Assembly: GCA_019419505.1 (NCBI GenBank)
Contig: DXZS01000002.1
Coordinates: forward strand, 1 to 40,723
Source: Collinsella sp.
Lineage (GTDB): Bacteria > Actinomycetota > Coriobacteriia > Coriobacteriales > Coriobacteriaceae
DNA length: 40,723 nucleotides
Reading direction: 5' to 3'
Below are positions 33,165 through 40,723 of this stretch, in pieces (the first letter of the stretch is position 1; the number at the start of each line of letters is the position of its first letter). The position numbers and the translations under genes were made by a program. The notes below the pieces were generated by a model that worked only from the letters and a program-made list of their open reading frames with translations, had not been told where the DNA came from and ran no database searches.

Positions 33165-33193
33165 TTGCATTTAGGGAAAGACGGGGATAATAG
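33165..33193 (+). promoter_or_regulatory. Promoter of the TSCPD-lipoprotein genes
   Basis: TTGCAT (33165-33170), 17-nt spacer, TAATAG (33188-33193), 33 nt before the next start codon. Confidence 0.55.
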
Positions 33194-33225
33194 TCGTCTC
33201 GAATAACATTCTGAGAGGGGATCGC

Positions 33226-33489
33226 ATGATTTCGTTTGATTACAAGCCGCAGGGTGTATGCTCTCGCAATATTCACCTTGACCTTTCCGATGACGGCAGC
33301 AAGGTGCTGGGCGTTGAGTTTACCGGCGGCTGCGATGGCAACCTCAAGGCCATCTCCAAACTGGTCGAGGGCGCTCCTGCTGACCGTGTGATCGAGGTTC
33401 TTGCCGGCAATACCTGCGGCATGAAGAAGACCTCTTGCGCCGATCAGCTTACGCGCGCTATCGAGGCCGCTCGCGCCGAGATCGCCTAA
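33226..33489 (+). CDS. TSCPD-domain protein
   Basis: The 87-residue protein resembles the small TSCPD family (TIGR03905-like), related to the C-terminal domain of B12-dependent ribonucleotide reductases. Visible features are VCSRNIHLDL, VEFTGGCDGNLKAISKLVEG, and the pair of Cys in GNTCGMKKTSCADQL. Four Cys (about 12, 36, 64, 71) could bind metal or form disulfides. AGGGG precedes the ATG. Its TAA overlaps the next ATG by one base, so the two genes are coupled. Function unknown. Confidence 0.85.
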   Translation: MISFDYKPQGVCSRNIHLDLSDDGSKVLGVEFTGGCDGNLKAISKLVEGAPADRVIEVLAGNTCGMKKTSCADQLTRAIEAARAEIA

Positions 33490-34700
33490 TGGGTATCGCC
33501 GACCACATCAAGAACGGAATATCGCGTCGCGGCTTTGTGCTCGGTGGAGCTGCCGCGGGCGCTGCCACGGTGCTTGCCGGATGTTCGAAAAAAACAGGCA
33601 CCAGTGATGATGCCGCTGGCGAGCCGCAGGTTATCAAGGACGATTCGAAGATTGTCTCGATCACTGATGAGTACGAGGCAGTTGACATCGATCTTGAGCC
33701 GGCGGCATCGTGGACGCTGCCGCTGGGCACGTTGCTGTACTACTGCGATGGTGACTATGCTGCGGCAATGATGGCGCCCGCATCGGCACTGCACGCCAAC
33801 ACACTCGGTGTGCTCAACCTGGGCGATGGCTCGCTTACCACATTAATTGAGAATCCTATCGAGGGCACGGGATATGCTTTTTACGATGTCCGTGCCGGCG
33901 ACGGCGTGTTTGCGTGGGTTGAGATGAACTTTGCCAGTTCATCGTGGAAGCTCTACGCTCAAAATCTGTCGGGCGCTTCGCTCTCTGGCGACGTGGTTGA
34001 GCTCGATCGAGGTGGCAAGGACTACGATCCGCCACTGTTTACGGCGTTCGGGTCATCAGCCATCTGGTATAAAATGCCTTCGGCAGGCGGCAATAAAACG
34101 AGTAGTGATTCGTTTTGCTATCGTCGCTCGCTTGATGAATCCAAGGCCGAGACAATTTGGAAATCGACGGGCCGCTTTGCGTCGGCCCCGCGCGTGAGCG
34201 ACGGCATTTTGACCATCTCGCCGCGTGTCCGCAACGACGAGGGCGTCTACTACGGCATAACGGCAATCGATCTGACCGATGACAACAACACCAAACGTGC
34301 CCAGCTAGTCCTTCCCTCGTCAGTCTCGCCTTTCGAGGCCGTATATATGGGCGATACCTTCGTGTTTTCTATCGAGGCGACCTATAGTGGCGTGGGCAGC
34401 CTGGGCAACATGGGCACGTATATCGGTAATGAGGGAGGGCCGTACCTCTTCCTGTCCCGCGAGCCGCTCGCATGTGCTGCCGGCAAGAAGAATAAATATC
34501 TCGTTAAGGTACAGTCATCGCATTTTCTCATCGACACTTCTGCCAAGACCTATGGCTCGCTACTGTCGCCCGACCGCGCTTTGGAATATGGCGATTATCC
34601 AGCTACGGCGGGAAAATCGGACTCATTCCTTACGTACGCCACGGTGCGCAACAGCCAGGGTATACCCGAGACGGTCACCGCACGCCTATTCTCTCTTTAA
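33489..34700 (+). CDS. Tat-exported lipoprotein, probable beta-rich sensor or binding protein
   Basis: The 403-residue product begins with a twin-arginine signal (SRRGF, 12-16), a hydrophobic stretch and the lipobox LAGC (29-32), so it should be a Tat-exported lipoprotein. The mature part is rich in short beta-type segments with repeated aromatic/Gly motifs (for example GDGVFAWVEMNFASSSWKLY) suggesting a propeller-like fold, but I recognise no family. It is coupled to the TSCPD gene (TAATG) and followed by a two-component system. Confidence 0.82.
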   Translation: MGIADHIKNGISRRGFVLGGAAAGAATVLAGCSKKTGTSDDAAGEPQVIKDDSKIVSITDEYEAVDIDLEPAASWTLPLGTLLYYCDGDYAAAMMAPASALHANTLGVLNLGDGSLTTLIENPIEGTGYAFYDVRAGDGVFAWVEMNFASSSWKLYAQNLSGASLSGDVVELDRGGKDYDPPLFTAFGSSAIWYKMPSAGGNKTSSDSFCYRRSLDESKAETIWKSTGRFASAPRVSDGILTISPRVRNDEGVYYGITAIDLTDDNNTKRAQLVLPSSVSPFEAVYMGDTFVFSIEATYSGVGSLGNMGTYIGNEGGPYLFLSREPLACAAGKKNKYLVKVQSSHFLIDTSAKTYGSLLSPDRALEYGDYPATAGKSDSFLTYATVRNSQGIPETVTARLFSL

Positions 34701-34759
34701 GCTTAGAGGGGTTAAAAAGGCGCCAACAGGGGAATAAACGCGTTGTAATTGTGAGTACC

Positions 34760-34798
34760 GCCCGCCGAGCTGCCGCGTCATAGTGGCATCCGGCGGGC
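34760..34798 (+). terminator. Possible weak terminator or hairpin before the two-component genes
   Basis: GCCCGCCG (34760-34767) pairs with CGGCGGGC (34791-34798), with a short inner TGCC/GGCA stem. No T-run follows, so this may be a processed RNA structure rather than a terminator. Confidence 0.3.
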
Positions 34799-34853
34799 TC
34801 AGGTGCGTTAAAATGGGCTTGTTCTTAGCTGATTGAGACAGGGGGGCCGTGTT

Positions 34854-35576
34854 ATGGCTTCAGATGCAAAAAAGATTCTGCTGGTCGAGGATGAGAAGGC
34901 AATCCGTGACGCCGTCGCTGCCTATCTCGAGCGCGAAGGCTACTGGGTTGTGGGTGTCGGCGACGGCCAGTCCGCGATCGAGGAGTTCGAGAAGCATCAG
35001 TTTGACCTGGTCGTGCTCGACCTTATGCTCCCCAAGATCCCCGGCGAGCGCGTTTGCCGCACCATTCGCGATACCTCGGATGTCCCCATCATCATGCTGA
35101 CTGCCAAGGGCGAGATCGAGGACCGTATTATCGGTCTTGAGCTCGGCGCCGACGACTATCTGATTAAGCCGTTCTCGCCGCGCGAGCTTGTCGCGCGCGT
35201 TCGCGCTCTGTTCCGCCGTGCCCATCAGGCCGACGAGCCAGCCGTCGAGGTACTCGACTTCGGCGATCTGGTCATCGATATCTCGGGCCACAAGATTTTG
35301 GTCGAGGGCAAGGAAGTCGACCTGACGGCTTCCGAGTTTAAGCTGCTCACCACGCTTGCCCGTCACCCCGGTCGCGTCTACAACCGCATGGAGCTGGTCG
35401 AGAAGGTGCTCGGCTACGACTTTGAGGGCTATGAGCGCACCATCGATAGCCACGTGAAGAACCTTCGCGCCAAGCTGGGCGATGATCCCAAGAAGCCCAA
35501 GTGGCTCTACACCGTCCACGGTGTCGGCTATCGCTTCGAGGCTCCGGCCAAGACCGATAAGTCGGACGAGAAATAG
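34854..35576 (+). CDS. OmpR-family response regulator
   Basis: The 240-residue protein has a receiver domain with the phosphoacceptor Asp56 in VVLDLMLP, acidic residues in VEDEKAIRDA, and the conserved Thr/Lys region MLTAKGEIED, plus a C-terminal winged helix (EVDLTASEFKLLTTLARHPGRVYNRMELVEKVLG). It would be phosphorylated by the sensor kinase encoded 11 nt downstream. The ATG at 34854 is chosen; a TTG at 34833 is unlikely. The regulon is not visible. Confidence 0.95.
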   Translation: MASDAKKILLVEDEKAIRDAVAAYLEREGYWVVGVGDGQSAIEEFEKHQFDLVVLDLMLPKIPGERVCRTIRDTSDVPIIMLTAKGEIEDRIIGLELGADDYLIKPFSPRELVARVRALFRRAHQADEPAVEVLDFGDLVIDISGHKILVEGKEVDLTASEFKLLTTLARHPGRVYNRMELVEKVLGYDFEGYERTIDSHVKNLRAKLGDDPKKPKWLYTVHGVGYRFEAPAKTDKSDEK

Positions 35577-35587
35577 GGAAATCACAT

Positions 35588-37153
35588 ATGACACCTGCGC
35601 GCTTTGAAATCGGACAAAAGCACAAGCAGGAGAGCGAGGCGGGTTCCAAGGCTAGTTGGAACACGCCTCGCTCCGATTCACGGCCAACGATGAGCTATCC
35701 CTCGCGCATGGCACTTGCTTTTGCTCTGACATCGCTCATGACGGTATTGGTGCTGGTGGGCGTGGTCTCTGTTGTGTGGGGCACGGTCTTTTCGGATTAC
35801 ACGCGCTCCAATATCGTCGAAATCGCAAATTCCGCTGCCGAAAAGCTTGCGACGTCGTATGAGGAAAACGGCAATTGGACAGCGGGCGAGCTACGTACGG
35901 TCGCGACATCGAGTTTGGTGTCCGACGATTTGGGTATGCAGGTCGTCAACAAGAAAGGCGTTGTCGTTTATGACGACTCATGGCCTTCGGCAAGCGCGAC
36001 CGCCGATGTGCGCGAGAACGAATCGCCGTCGAGCAGCTCGAGCGGGAAAAAAGCATCGCATAGTCCGGTCTCGTCGGCTCCCACCGGCTCCGATAGCGTT
36101 GCAAACGTCGAAATCATAACGTCTTCCGGCGAGCATGTCGGACAAGTAAAGCTGTGGGCCATCGGCTCCGATGCCTTGCTCACCAAGGCAGATTCTGCGT
36201 TTAGGGAGAAGACCTTTAACGCCATGGCCCTTGCTGCGGTTGTTGCAGTTTGCATTTCGGTCGTTATCGGATCACTCGTGTCGCGCATGCTCACCAAGCC
36301 GATTCACCGTATTACCAGCACGGCCAAGCAAATTCGCGATGGCGATCTGTCTGCTCGTACGGGCTTGCGCGGCGATGACGAGATCGATCAACTGGGCGAG
36401 ACGTTCGATGAGATGGCCACTTCGCTCGAGAAGGATATGAAACACGAGAAACGTTTGACCTCGGACGTGGCTCACGAACTTCGTACTCCGCTTATGGCCA
36501 TGCTCGCAACGGTCGAGGCCATGCAGGATGGCGTATATCCTACCGACGATGAGCACTTGGAGACTGTTGCTTCCGAGACGCGTCGCCTGGCTCGTCTGGT
36601 GCAGCAGATGCTCGACCTGTCGCGCATGGAAAACAGCACGGCTCCGCTCAACCTTGAGCCGGTGGACATGGTTCCTTTCGTGCGTTCCATCGTCAATGCC
36701 CAGGAGCGCCTGTTTGTCGACCGCGATCTGCGCTTGCGCTTTGCTGACGAGACCCAAGGTCACGACGATGTCGTCGAAGCCGATCCCGACATGATCACAC
36801 AATGCGTCATCAATCTCATGAGCAACGCCATGCGCTACACCCCCGAGGGCGGTTGGGTCGTGGTGTCGGTGCTCAGTGACCGCAAACACGTCAGCATTGC
36901 CGTTTCTGATACCGGCATCGGTATTGCCAAGGATGACTTGTCGCGCATCTTCGGCCGTTTTTGGCGCGCCGATGCCAGCCGTGCCCGTGAGGCGGGCGGT
37001 CTGGGCGTGGGCCTCGCCGTGACTAAACAGATCGTCGAGCGCCATCACGGCTACATATCCGTGGAGTCGGAGCTTGGAAAGGGTACGACTTTTACGATTC
37101 ATCTGCCTCGCGAGCACACGGCGGACGCGGCATCTACTACAATGGAGCACTAG
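35588..37153 (+). CDS. Membrane sensor histidine kinase
   Basis: The 521-residue protein has a basic N-terminal segment, a first membrane helix (about 41-64), an extracytoplasmic domain with a Ser-rich patch (145-163), a second membrane helix (211-232), a HAMP domain (233-285), a HisKA box with His296 in SDVAHELRTPL, and an HATPase domain with the N-box INLMSNAMRYTPEGG, DTGIGIAKDD and GLGVGLAVTK. It forms a pair with the OmpR-type regulator just upstream. The signal sensed is unknown. Confidence 0.94.
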   Translation: MTPARFEIGQKHKQESEAGSKASWNTPRSDSRPTMSYPSRMALAFALTSLMTVLVLVGVVSVVWGTVFSDYTRSNIVEIANSAAEKLATSYEENGNWTAGELRTVATSSLVSDDLGMQVVNKKGVVVYDDSWPSASATADVRENESPSSSSSGKKASHSPVSSAPTGSDSVANVEIITSSGEHVGQVKLWAIGSDALLTKADSAFREKTFNAMALAAVVAVCISVVIGSLVSRMLTKPIHRITSTAKQIRDGDLSARTGLRGDDEIDQLGETFDEMATSLEKDMKHEKRLTSDVAHELRTPLMAMLATVEAMQDGVYPTDDEHLETVASETRRLARLVQQMLDLSRMENSTAPLNLEPVDMVPFVRSIVNAQERLFVDRDLRLRFADETQGHDDVVEADPDMITQCVINLMSNAMRYTPEGGWVVVSVLSDRKHVSIAVSDTGIGIAKDDLSRIFGRFWRADASRAREAGGLGVGLAVTKQIVERHHGYISVESELGKGTTFTIHLPREHTADAASTTMEH

Positions 37154-37262
37154 CTTTTCGCTATTCGGTGAAGGAGGGGTTTCGTCCCTGCCGCTCCGAG
37201 TTTGCGAAAACGTGCGGGAAAGAACCCGCATTACTGTCGTATTTTGGTAAGGAGTGACTCAC

Positions 37263-38150
37263 GTGACAACGATGGAGCGTCGTCCGGATTCCCGTGGCAA
37301 GGTTCGTGATATCTACGATGCCGGTGAAAACCTGCTGATGGTCGCCACCGACCGCATTTCTGCGTTCGACTTCATTCTTCCCGACGAGATTCCGTTTAAG
37401 GGAGAGGTGCTCAACCGCATCTCGGCATTCTGGTTCGATAAGTTTGCCGGCATCGTTCCCAACCACCTCGTTTCCATCGACCCGGCGGATTTCCCCGAGG
37501 AGTTTGCTGAGTATCGTGACTACCTCGCCGGCCGCGCCATGCTGGTTAAGAAGGCCCAGACGATTCCTATCGAGTGCATCGTCCGCGGCTATCTGACCGG
37601 TTCGGGCAAGAAGACCTACGACGAGAACGGCACCGTCTGCGGCATCCAGCTGCCTGAGGGCCTGACCGAGGCTTCCAAGCTTCCCGAGCCGCTGTTTACG
37701 CCGTCCACGAAGGCCGAGATCGGTGACCACGACGAGAACATCTCGTTCGAGCGTTGCTGCGAGATCGTGGGCGAGGACATCGCCACGCAGATTCGCGACC
37801 TTTCCCTCAAGATCTACAAGGCTGCCGCCGAGTATGCAGCGACCCGTGGCATCATCATTGCCGACACCAAGTTCGAGTTCGGTGTCATCGATGGCAAGGT
37901 TACGCTGATCGACGAGTGCCTCACGCCCGACTCCAGCCGTTTCTGGCCTGCCGCCAGCTACGAGGAGGGCAAGATTCAGCCCAGCTACGACAAGCAATTC
38001 GTCCGCAATTGGCTCAAAGCCAACTGGGATATGACGGGGGAGACCCCGCATCTGCCCGCCGAGGTCATCGATGGCACGTCCGAGCGCTATCGCGAGGCCT
38101 TCCAGATCATCACGGGCTCCCAGTTCACAAGCATGAAGGAGAACGCATAA
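37263..38150 (+). CDS. purC: Phosphoribosylaminoimidazole-succinocarboxamide synthase
   Basis: PurC (SAICAR synthetase) joins CAIR and aspartate in purine synthesis. The 295-residue protein has RRPDSRGKVRDIYDAG at the start (SAICAR synthase N-domain), VATDRISAFDFILPDEIPFKGEVL, VRGYLTGSG, and LIDECLTPDSSRFWP near the C-terminus, matching the yeast/actinobacterial long form. The GTG at 37263 fits AAGGAG (37249-37254); other in-frame starts are at 37254 and 37272. It lies beyond a 109-nt gap after the kinase gene; a short TGCGGG/CCCGCA stem (37213-37230) is the only structure seen there. Confidence 0.95.
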   Translation: MTTMERRPDSRGKVRDIYDAGENLLMVATDRISAFDFILPDEIPFKGEVLNRISAFWFDKFAGIVPNHLVSIDPADFPEEFAEYRDYLAGRAMLVKKAQTIPIECIVRGYLTGSGKKTYDENGTVCGIQLPEGLTEASKLPEPLFTPSTKAEIGDHDENISFERCCEIVGEDIATQIRDLSLKIYKAAAEYAATRGIIIADTKFEFGVIDGKVTLIDECLTPDSSRFWPAASYEEGKIQPSYDKQFVRNWLKANWDMTGETPHLPAEVIDGTSERYREAFQIITGSQFTSMKENA

Positions 38151-38726
38151 GTGAGTACCCGTAGCGCCACGAACAAGCGCACGCAATCCCACGAGGTTAC
38201 CGGGGTTGCGCGCAAGTCCGCTGCATCCGCCAAGCCCGCCCGTCAGGCAGCGAGCTCTGTCCGCGTCGTGCCGGCTTCGTCTAAGGCACGCCGCAAAGAG
38301 CTCGAGAAGGGCGAGAACCTCGAGGGCCTCTCTAAAGAGGAGAAGCGCGCCCGCAAGGCTAAGCAGCGTGCCAAGGAGGATCGCATCTACACGGTGTCGA
38401 ATATCCTTCTCAAGCAGGATGAGGACTACACCAAGCGCCGCCGCATCTGGTGGGCCGTGCTCACTATCGGCATGGTGCTCGTCGTGGCCATTTGGGCTTC
38501 GCTGTACTTCGCTCCCGCTGGCATGGTGTCCAGCCCTGTCCAGATGGTCGGCATTGTTTTGTCCTACGTCGTCATTTTGGGTGACTTCATCTACGACTTC
38601 GTTCGTATTCGTCCCCTGCGCAACATGTACCGCACGCAGGCCGAGGGCATGTCCGAGAACAAGCTCAACGCCCTTATCGAGCGCTCGGCTGCCGAGGAGG
38701 ACAAGAAGGACTCCAAGAAGAAGTAG
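38151..38726 (+). CDS. Two-span membrane protein with basic N-terminus
   Basis: The 191-residue product starts with GTG immediately after the purC stop, with AAGGAG inside purC. Residues 1-97 are rich in Lys, Arg and Ala and probably disordered or helical. Two membrane segments (about 98-120 and 128-150) are joined by a short loop, and the end is Lys/Asp-rich (EEDKKDSKKK). I recognise no family. Position after purC may be incidental. Confidence 0.7.
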   Translation: MSTRSATNKRTQSHEVTGVARKSAASAKPARQAASSVRVVPASSKARRKELEKGENLEGLSKEEKRARKAKQRAKEDRIYTVSNILLKQDEDYTKRRRIWWAVLTIGMVLVVAIWASLYFAPAGMVSSPVQMVGIVLSYVVILGDFIYDFVRIRPLRNMYRTQAEGMSENKLNALIERSAAEEDKKDSKKK

Positions 38727-38756
38727 CGTTTGCATGCATACTTATCGCTAAGATAT

Positions 38757-38787
38757 AAGGCGCGTCGTTTTTGCGGCGCGCCTTTTT
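38757..38787 (+). terminator. Terminator after the purC operon
   Basis: GGCGCG (38759-38764) pairs with CGCGCC (38777-38782) through a short loop, with T-run 38783-38787. Confidence 0.85.
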
Positions 38788-38815
38788 ACTGTTCTACAGA
38801 TAGATGGAGTGGCAC

Positions 38816-40096
38816 ATGATTCGAGCTGCCCTGACGGTCGAAGAGGCTCTGGAGGGCATGAAGGCCCTAGAGCCCAAGATTAAAAACTATGCGCGCCTGG
38901 TTGTCCGCAAGGGCGTAAACGTCAAGCCCGGTCAGGAGGTTGTCGTTCAGTCTCCGGTCGAGTGCGCGCCGTTTGCGCGCGTGGTGGTCGCGGAGGCCTA
39001 TGCCTCCGGTGCCGGTCACGTGACGGTTATTTGGGCCGATGACGCCGTGACGAGGCTCACGTACGAGCATGTCGAGAAAAGCTATTTTGAGCAGACGCCC
39101 GAGTGGAAGCGCCTGCAGCTTGATTCACTGGCCCAGGATGGTGCCTGCTTTATCTTTATCGAGGGTGCGGACCCTGCCGCTCTTAAGGGCATCGATCCCG
39201 CTAAGCCTGCTGCAGCTTCTAAGGCAAGGAACACGCAGTGCAAGGTCTTCCGCCGCGGACTGGACTACAACATCAACCCGTGGTGCATCGCCGGCGCGCC
39301 GGTCGTTGCCTGGGCGCGCGAGGTGTTCCCGGGAGACGCCGATGAGGTTGCAATCTATAAGCTGTGGAATGCGATTCTGCATACCGCTCGCGCCGATGGC
39401 CAGGACCCGGAGAGCGACTGGGAACTCCATGACGCCGCATTCGAAAAGAACCTGCGTTTCCTGAACGACAATCGTTTCGACTACCTGCATTACACCTCGG
39501 CAAATGGAACCGATCTGACGATTGGCATGACGAAAGGTCACGAGTGGGCCGGCGGCAAGGGCAAGACGCCCGATGGGCACCCCTTCTTCCCCAACATTCC
39601 CACCGAGGAAGTCTTCACCTCGCCTGATCGTATGCGTGCCGACGGTATCGTGTATTCGGCTATGCCGCTCATTCACCACGGTAACAAGGTTGACGATTTT
39701 TGGATTAAGTTCGAGGCGGGCCGCGTAGTGGACTACGATGCCCGCGTGGGTAAGGCGACGCTTGCGAGCATTATTGACACCGATGAAGGTGCCGCTCATC
39801 TGGGTGAGGTCGCGCTTATCTCCAAGAACACGCCGATCCGTGAAAGTGGCGTTCTATTCTATGACACGCTCTATGATGAGAACGCTAGCTGCCATCTCGC
39901 GCTGGGTGTCGGTTTCCCCGAATGCATCGAGGGTGGGTATGACATGTCCAAGGAGGAGCTCCTGGAGCATGGCGTTAACGTCTCGAGCACGCACGTCGAT
40001 TTTATGATCGGCACGGACGATATCGATATTACGGGCATTACGCCTGATGGACGTGAAGTTGTGATTTTCCAGAACGGCCAATGGAGTTGGGAATAG
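38816..40096 (+). CDS. M29-family aminopeptidase (AmpS/PepS type)
   Basis: M29 enzymes are metal-dependent aminopeptidases of the cytoplasm. The 426-residue protein has the typical PGQEVVVQSPVECAPFARVV, IPTEEVFTSPDR, SGVLFYDTLYDENASCHLALG and STHVDFMIGT blocks, which hold the family's Glu, His and Asp metal ligands. The ATG at 38816 has GGAG at 38806-38809; the upstream ATG at 38804 would lack a good site. A terminator before it and a tRNA after it make it a single-gene unit. Confidence 0.93.
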   Translation: MIRAALTVEEALEGMKALEPKIKNYARLVVRKGVNVKPGQEVVVQSPVECAPFARVVVAEAYASGAGHVTVIWADDAVTRLTYEHVEKSYFEQTPEWKRLQLDSLAQDGACFIFIEGADPAALKGIDPAKPAAASKARNTQCKVFRRGLDYNINPWCIAGAPVVAWAREVFPGDADEVAIYKLWNAILHTARADGQDPESDWELHDAAFEKNLRFLNDNRFDYLHYTSANGTDLTIGMTKGHEWAGGKGKTPDGHPFFPNIPTEEVFTSPDRMRADGIVYSAMPLIHHGNKVDDFWIKFEAGRVVDYDARVGKATLASIIDTDEGAAHLGEVALISKNTPIRESGVLFYDTLYDENASCHLALGVGFPECIEGGYDMSKEELLEHGVNVSSTHVDFMIGTDDIDITGITPDGREVVIFQNGQWSWE

Positions 40097-40115
40097 CCCC
40101 AGACCGTGGTACAAT
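40087..40115 (+). promoter_or_regulatory. Promoter of tRNA-Lys
   Basis: TTGGGA (40087-40092), 17-nt spacer, TACAAT (40110-40115), 9 nt before the tRNA. The -35 overlaps the end of the aminopeptidase gene. Confidence 0.65.
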
Positions 40116-40124
40116 GCCACCCGC

Positions 40125-40197
40125 GGGCCGTTAGCTCAGCTGGCAGAGCAGGGGACTTTTAATCCCAAGGTCCAGGGTTCGAACCCCTGACGGCCCA
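40125..40197 (+). tRNA. tRNA-Lys (anticodon TTT), CCA not encoded
   Basis: The 73-nt gene folds with acceptor GGGCCGT/ACGGCCC, D-arm GCTC/GAGC, anticodon stem GGGGA/TCCCA around CTTTTAA (anticodon TTT), T-arm CAGGG TTCGAAC CCCTG and discriminator A. The next bases are CCC, not CCA. An exact copy of its 3' 17 nt (40183-40199) recurs at 40361-40377, where CCA is present. Confidence 0.97.
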
Positions 40198-40212
40198 CCC
40201 AAAGATTGTTGA

Positions 40213-40242
40213 GACGGTTAACTTCGGTTGGCCGTCTTTTTT
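40213..40242 (+). terminator. Terminator behind tRNA-Lys
   Basis: A 10-bp stem GACGGTTAAC with two G-T pairs around a TTCG loop, ending in TTTTTT. Confidence 0.93.
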
Positions 40243-40255
40243 GTCGCCCTTTCAT

Positions 40256-40377
40256 GGGTTCGAACCCGTCGAGGCGCGGAGCTGAGTAAACGCGTGAGCG
40301 TTTGCCAGCGCAGCGCGCAAGGCGCGAAGCGCCGCAGCGGCCGCCTGCGGAGCAGGCTGGACCCCTGACGGCCCACC
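40256..40377 (+). repeat. tRNA-Lys tail unit: T-arm-like palindrome, three hairpins, tRNA 3'-end copy
   Basis: GGGTTCGAACCC (40256-40267) matches the T-arm core. Three hairpins follow: 40288-40303 (AAACGC, loop GTGA), 40321-40333 (GGCGC, loop GAA) and 40343-40357 (GCCTGC, loop GGA). The unit ends in the exact 17-nt tRNA-Lys 3' end at 40361-40377. After the discriminator A, CCA is present (40376-40378), unlike the tRNA itself. Confidence 0.85.
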
Positions 40378-40390
40378 ATAGAATAGAAAA

Positions 40391-40418
40391 GCGACTGGCG
40401 GATGCCGGCCGCTTTTTT
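40391..40418 (+). terminator. Second terminator behind the tRNA-Lys copy
   Basis: GCGACTGGC pairs with GCCGGCCGC with one mismatch around GGAT, followed by TTTTTT. It sits after the second tRNA-Lys 3'-end copy, as expected for the original tRNA terminator. Confidence 0.8.
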
Positions 40419-40430
40419 GTTGCCGCGACA

Positions 40431-40723
40431 CGGGTTCGAACCCGAACTTCTCTATATATAAGAACGCTTGGCGAACAAAACCTGCCTTTTACCGACGGGA
40501 AACAAATAGCTGATGCTTTTGGAGTAAAGTGGCGCTCCAGAGATGACCGATGCCTTAACACCTATAAACCAGCTGGTCATCGCCAATATCAGAAGCCAAT
40601 GCTTCAGTTATAACCTCAGGGACGCGACTGAGGGACATATTCGTTTGTGAACAAATTATGGAGTGCGCGATTCCCGCCCCCGGGGCCCCTCCGGTCTGGC
40701 AATATATCTCCTTGCCGCGCGGC
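40431..40723. other. Non-coding tail with another T-arm-like palindrome
   Basis: CGGGTTCGAACCCG (40431-40444) is another T-arm-like palindrome, followed by AT-rich sequence (40450-40670) and a GC-rich edge. No tRNA copy follows within the window. I see no convincing gene: reading frames are short and have no ribosome-binding site or recognisable motif. It may be the start of an accessory region. Confidence 0.4.

Noticed and set aside
37154..37262. Possible riboswitch upstream of purC
   Set aside because: Only a short TGCGGG/CCCGCA stem is visible. I could not match the conserved cores of purine, ZTP or other riboswitches.
40302..40613. Short frame after tRNA-Lys as a gene fragment
   Set aside because: It runs through the hairpin repeats, lacks a ribosome-binding site and shows no motif I can name.

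Overview
The window looks like the replication-origin region of a Coriobacteriia chromosome, most probably Collinsella or a close relative. This is inferred from gene order, moderately high GC coding sequence and protein character; I could not search a database. The core order is gyrA-gyrB-dciA-recF-dnaN-dnaA-(GHKL ATPase) on the minus strand, then rpmH-rnpA-yidD-yidC-khpB-rsmG-parA-parB on the plus strand. The two arms diverge from about 8.0-11.7 kb, so nearly all core genes point away from a probable oriC. Three perfect parS sites lie just upstream of parA.

Layout. 1-5.2 kb: a cut-off tRNA-Ile, a long inverted repeat, gyrA and gyrB. 5.2-11.6 kb: dciA-like gene, recF, dnaN, dnaA, and an unusual GHKL-ATPase/Gln-rich/winged-helix gene directly upstream of dnaA. 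The gaps on both sides of this last pair carry a repeated TGTTGAAAA-type motif that I read as the DnaA box, and the dnaA-dnaN gap also has a possible DnaA-trio/AT-rich unwinding stretch. 11.6-16.8 kb: ribosomal protein L34, RNase P protein, membrane insertion (YidD, YidC), KhpB, RsmG, ParAB and a small membrane protein; rsmG to parB is visibly lower in GC than its neighbours. 16.9-23.9 kb: rlmN, D-Ala-D-Ala ligase, a DnaQ-DinG fusion helicase and a tandem pair of WYL (PafB/PafC-like) regulators. 24.0-31.0 kb: a large membrane protein built on a degenerate M28 peptidase fold with a ~670-residue insertion, a small membrane protein, and a 1143-residue LPATG-anchored adhesin with an N-terminal thioester domain and SpaA-type repeats. 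31.2-40.7 kb: tRNA-Gly, purB, a TSCPD protein, a Tat lipoprotein, an OmpR-type two-component system, purC, a two-TM protein, an M29 aminopeptidase and tRNA-Lys.

How the parts work together: replication initiation (DnaA, origin boxes), the clamp, recombination repair (RecF), supercoiling (GyrAB) and origin segregation (ParABS) are clustered, with RNA processing and membrane-protein insertion beside them. The DinG-type helicase and the WYL pair suggest a DNA-damage neighbourhood. purB and purC are separate purine-pathway genes.

Most striking observation: behind both tRNA-Gly and tRNA-Lys sits the same kind of ~180-190 bp non-coding unit. Each has a terminator hairpin, a T-arm-like palindrome, three short GNA- or GATA-capped hairpins, and then an exact copy of the last 17-18 nt of that tRNA. 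At tRNA-Lys the downstream copy encodes CCA while the tRNA itself does not, as expected if a small element inserted into the tRNA 3' end and supplied a replacement end. No CRISPR array, rRNA gene or insertion-sequence transposase was seen.
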